64,000 nt of DNA, taken from contig JAUIDB010000003.1 in assembly GCA_030429235.1 (NCBI GenBank), positions 1 through 64,000 of the forward strand, written 5' to 3'. The stretch is from Thermoanaerobaculia bacterium (lineage in GTDB: Bacteria > Acidobacteriota > Thermoanaerobaculia > Multivoradales > JAIOJS01). The notes below the pieces were generated by a model. It was given only the letters and a program-made list of their open reading frames with translations, searched no databases and was not told the origin of the DNA. Made by a program: the position numbers and the translations under genes. This document shows positions 61,545 through 64,000 of the stretch, in pieces; the stretch's first letter is position 1; the number at the start of each line of letters is the position of its first letter.

Positions 61545-63706
61545 CGTCCGGCCTCTTCCACCAACTGGCGGACCCTCTCGGAGAGATGGTGTTCGGGCGC
61601 CCTGGACTGCAGACTCTGCGACACCTCTTCGGCGGCCGCCAGATTGCCGCCGTGGATTTCGACCACGACCAGGGCGTGGTAGGCCTCGAGGTAGTCGGGC
61701 GCCAGCTGCACGGCCCGCCGGAGAGCTGCGGAGGCTCCTAAGAGGTCACCACTCTGGGCCAGGAAGACCCCCCGATTGTAGTGCCCCTGGGGGAAATAGG
61801 GGTTCTCCTGCACCACCCGGGAAAACTCCTGCCCCGCGGCCTCGATGTCGCCGGACTCCGCCAAGCGGGCCGCGAGATCCGACCGTGCCGTGGCGTGGTA
61901 GGGGTCGAGTTCGAGGGCGTTCCGCAGTGCGGCCTCGGCTCCTTTCGCATCCCGCTGCGCCGCCAGCAGGACGGACAGCACGTAGTGACCGTCCGCGGTC
62001 GGCTGTCTGGCCAGGCTGTCACGAACCAGGTCGAGACCGCGATCCGTCTCGCCGCGGAAGTAGAGCGCCTGCCCCGCAAAGAGCAGCAGCCGTTCCGCCG
62101 TCCCCGAGGTGGAGCCGAGATCGAAGATCCGCTCGAGGGTGATCAACAGCTCGTCGAAACGCTGTGCATGGCCCTGCGCTTGCGCCAACAGCTCGAGATA
62201 GTAACGGTTCGACTCGTCGCCGGCCGCGAGTTCTTGCGACATCTCGAGGGCCATGTCGTAGCGGCCCTGGAAGAGCGCCTGCCGGATCCGGCTGATGTCG
62301 CTGACGTCGTCGATACGGGACTGGGGAGCGATCCCCTCACGACTGAGTCGTTCCTCGACCTCCAGGGCTCCACCACCCTGCAAATAGCCCAGGGCCTCGA
62401 GCTTCTGCCGGGTCTCGTCGTCGGGCATCACGGCCCCTACCGCCGAGGCGGCGGCGTGGCGCTGCAGAAAGGTCTCCAACTTGCGTTCCATGTCGGTCGC
62501 GATTCCTGGCTCCGAGGCCACCAGGTTCTGATACTCGGGTTCCACGCCGCGGAGATCGAACAGCTCCGGCTCGGGGCCGTGCACGTACTTCCAGGGCCCG
62601 TCGTAGAGCGCCCGCTGCTCTCCCCACCCGTTGTTGAACCGAGCCGAGAGCGACTCCGCGTAGTGGACCCGATCTCGTCCCTCCTGCCCCCGCAGCAACG
62701 AGACCAGACTCTGCCCCTGCAAACCTTCGGGAGCGTCGATGTCGAGCAGTTCCAGAACCGTGGGCAGGATGTCGACAGAGCCGACCCGGGTGTCGACGTC
62801 GGCGACGGCTGGAGCGAGTTCGTGGTCGGCCGGCAGGCTCATGACTAGCGGGACGTGCAGGGTGCCGTTGTACAACAGGTAGGCGTGGGTGAGCTCGCGG
62901 TGCTCGCCCAGGCCCTCGCCGTGGTCGGCGGTCAACACCACCAGGGTACGCTCCCGCACCTCGAGCTCCTCGAGGAAAGCCAGCAATCGTCCCAACGACT
63001 CGTCGGCGTAGGCGATCTCCCCCAAATAAGGGTCGTCGGCGAACAGCTCGTCGTACGGCTTCGGAGGTTCCTGCGGTTGGTGGGGATCGTAGTAGTGAAC
63101 CCAGGCAAAGAAGGGGCGCGCCGCGTTCTCCTCGAGCCAGGGCATGATCGCCTCGTTGACCCGGCCGGCGGGCCGCTCGTCGAAGTAGATCCGGTCCTTG
63201 AGTTTCACCCGCTCGCCGCGGAAGTCCTCCCACCGTCCCGTCAGGTGGTCGTCGTAGAAGTCGAACCCCTGCGCGGTGCCGAACTGCGCCTCCAGCGGGA
63301 ACCCGCCGATCGCCGCTCCCGTCGCGTAGCCATGCTCGGAGAGGATCTCGGCCAGCGTCAGCTGCTCCTCCGCCAACACAAAAAGGCCGTTGTCCCGCAC
63401 CCCGTGGGCGAGAGGATATGCGCCGGTCAGGATCGTGGAATGAGAAGGCAGCGTCAGCGGCAGCGAGCTGTAGGCCTGGCGGAACAGGGTTCCGCTCGCG
63501 GCCAGGGCATCGACGTGCGGCGTCACCGCCCGGGGATGGCCGTAGCAACCCAGGTGGTCGGCACGAGTGGTATCGAAAGTGACCAGCAGCACGTTCCAGG
63601 CCGGCGGCCGGCCGCCACATTGGATGGCGCTAAGAAGGACCAGGACTATCGTGCCCAAGCGAAGACTGATGGCGCGGTCGAGCACCCGGCGAGAGATTCG
63701 TCCCAT
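61541..63706 (-). CDS. Sulfatase-fold (alkaline phosphatase superfamily) protein with TPR repeats
   Basis: A 721-residue protein. An N-terminal hydrophobic segment (TIVLVLLSAIQC) may be a signal or an anchor. The sulfatase domain (about 37-400) has LLVTFDTTRADHLGCYG, the nucleophile region PLTLPSHSTILTG, and VVLTADHGEGLGEH. The usual formylglycine Cys/Ser is a Thr here, so it is not an FGE-activated sulfatase but an alkaline-phosphatase-superfamily hydrolase or transferase. The remaining part (about 480-715) holds five or six TPR-like repeats, ending NLAAAEEVSQSLQSRA. It probably acts at the envelope. Coupled to the parvulin gene downstream. Confidence 0.88.
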   Translation of the reverse strand: MGRISRRVLDRAISLRLGTIVLVLLSAIQCGGRPPAWNVLLVTFDTTRADHLGCYGHPRAVTPHVDALAASGTLFRQAYSSLPLTLPSHSTILTGAYPLAHGVRDNGLFVLAEEQLTLAEILSEHGYATGAAIGGFPLEAQFGTAQGFDFYDDHLTGRWEDFRGERVKLKDRIYFDERPAGRVNEAIMPWLEENAARPFFAWVHYYDPHQPQEPPKPYDELFADDPYLGEIAYADESLGRLLAFLEELEVRERTLVVLTADHGEGLGEHRELTHAYLLYNGTLHVPLVMSLPADHELAPAVADVDTRVGSVDILPTVLELLDIDAPEGLQGQSLVSLLRGQEGRDRVHYAESLSARFNNGWGEQRALYDGPWKYVHGPEPELFDLRGVEPEYQNLVASEPGIATDMERKLETFLQRHAAASAVGAVMPDDETRQKLEALGYLQGGGALEVEERLSREGIAPQSRIDDVSDISRIRQALFQGRYDMALEMSQELAAGDESNRYYLELLAQAQGHAQRFDELLITLERIFDLGSTSGTAERLLLFAGQALYFRGETDRGLDLVRDSLARQPTADGHYVLSVLLAAQRDAKGAEAALRNALELDPYHATARSDLAARLAESGDIEAAGQEFSRVVQENPYFPQGHYNRGVFLAQSGDLLGASAALRRAVQLAPDYLEAYHALVVVEIHGGNLAAAEEVSQSLQSRAPEHHLSERVRQLVEEAGR

Positions 63707-63757
63707 CCGCCGATCATCTCTCAGAACTCACCCCTAGGGAAAGAAGGGGGCCCAAGC

Positions 63758-63763
63758 TAGGAT
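63758..63763 (+). promoter_or_regulatory. -10 element placed seven bases before the CRTAC1-like gene
   Basis: TAGGAT then seven bases then GTG 63771. It is the same hexamer as in the pstS promoter. No ribosome-binding site is seen. Confidence 0.4.
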
Positions 63764-63770
63764 CGGCCGC

Positions 63771-64000
63771 GTGCGCGCGCCCTTACCCCACCTCCTGACC
63801 TTCACCGTTCTGCTCGGCGGTCTCTCCTGCTCCCATCGAGAGGACGCCGACCCGATGGACTGGTACACCGACGTGACCGCCGCGAGCGGACTCGACTTCG
63901 TGCACTTCAACGGGATGTCGGGCGAGCTCTACTTCTCGGAGATCGTGGGTGCCGGCGCGGCGCTCTTCGACGCGGATGGCGACGGCGACCTCGATGCCTA
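63771..64000 (+). CDS. CRTAC1/ASPIC-type FG-GAP repeat protein, N-terminal part (cut by window edge)
   Basis: 76 codons of a longer exported protein. A signal sequence with lipobox LGGLSC is followed by DWYTDVTAASGLDFVHFNGM and GAGAALFDADGDGDLDA, the first calcium-binding FG-GAP/VCBS repeat of CRTAC1 (ASPIC/UnbV) proteins. Such proteins are secreted beta-propellers common in Acidobacteriota, Planctomycetota and Verrucomicrobiota. The GTG start is inferred from the lipobox and the upstream TAGGAT. It is divergent from the sulfatase-TPR gene. Confidence 0.86.
   Translation, partial: MRAPLPHLLTFTVLLGGLSCSHREDADPMDWYTDVTAASGLDFVHFNGMSGELYFSEIVGAGAALFDADGDGDLDA

Noticed and set aside
61541-63706. 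Classical formylglycine sulfatase
   Set aside because: The C/S-x-P-x-R signature is replaced by a Thr-containing TLPSHS, so FGE-type activation is not expected.

Overview
The window is GC-rich (clearly above 60 percent by eye, not computed) chromosomal DNA from a Gram-negative, double-membrane bacterium. LpxC, a LolC/E-type permease, an OprP-type porin, other outer-membrane barrels and periplasmic parvulins show the envelope type. Several Hanks-type kinases, two PilZ proteins, an HspR-DnaK pair, a CRTAC1/ASPIC-type protein, M16 peptidase pairs and secreted proteins with short recurring C-terminal tails point to Acidobacteriota (Thermoanaerobaculia-like) or a neighbouring phylum. That placement is an inference from gene content. 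No rRNA, tRNA, CRISPR array, insertion sequence or phage gene was seen, so this is core-like DNA rather than an island.

Layout. 0-10 kb: start of a Ser/Thr kinase and a divergent EF-G-like GTPase; then a minus-strand run dnaK-hspR-helicase loader-SpoIID/SPOR lipoprotein and acyl-CoA dehydrogenase-methylmalonyl-CoA epimerase-small unknown. 10-19 kb: EamA transporter, coiled-coil protein, pruA-sugar dehydrogenase-thioesterase-ThDP enzyme operon, and a bacilliredoxin operon divergent from an outer-membrane barrel. 19-30 kb: PilZ, leuS, a LolC/E permease, a periplasmic unknown, a receiver-LpxC fusion, SEC-C and PilZ genes, parC, an ICMT-like protein. 30-39 kb: a decayed dehydratase, pstS, gcvH and gcvT, phoU, phoB, a TPR/double cyclic-nucleotide-domain protein and a phosphate-type porin. 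39-46 kb: an operon with an M16 pair, a transmembrane kinase, a metallophosphoesterase and small envelope proteins; then a DinB-like gene. 46.5-57 kb: a divergent locus. One arm is a lipoprotein adaptor, ABC ATPase, ABC permease, cyclic-nucleotide-domain protein and two START-fold proteins. The other is ACP, ketosynthase, chain-length-factor-like protein, class I HMG-CoA reductase and a CrtI/RetSat-like flavoprotein. 57-64 kb: two multidomain parvulins, a secreted unknown, a sulfatase-fold/TPR protein and the start of a CRTAC1 protein.

The most interesting items are these. (1) The divergent ACP-KS-CLF-HMGR-flavoprotein / ABC-START locus looks like a type II polyketide-like or lipid pathway with its own exporter. 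It has a near-perfect CRP-type palindrome in the shared promoter. (2) A CheY-type receiver is fused to a catalytically intact LpxC, which suggests phosphorelay control of lipid A synthesis. (3) The pstS and porin promoters share a PhoB-like box exactly 32 nt from a TAGNAT -10 element, with a related half-site arrangement in front of phoB. (4) A TANNNT hexamer ends 6-7 nt before several start codons that lack a Shine-Dalgarno sequence, which suggests leaderless transcripts.

Genes are tightly packed. ATGA, GTGA, TTGA and TAGTG stop/start overlaps are frequent, and I used them to choose several GTG and TTG starts. Intergenic regulation calls are by eye and carry lower confidence than the gene calls.
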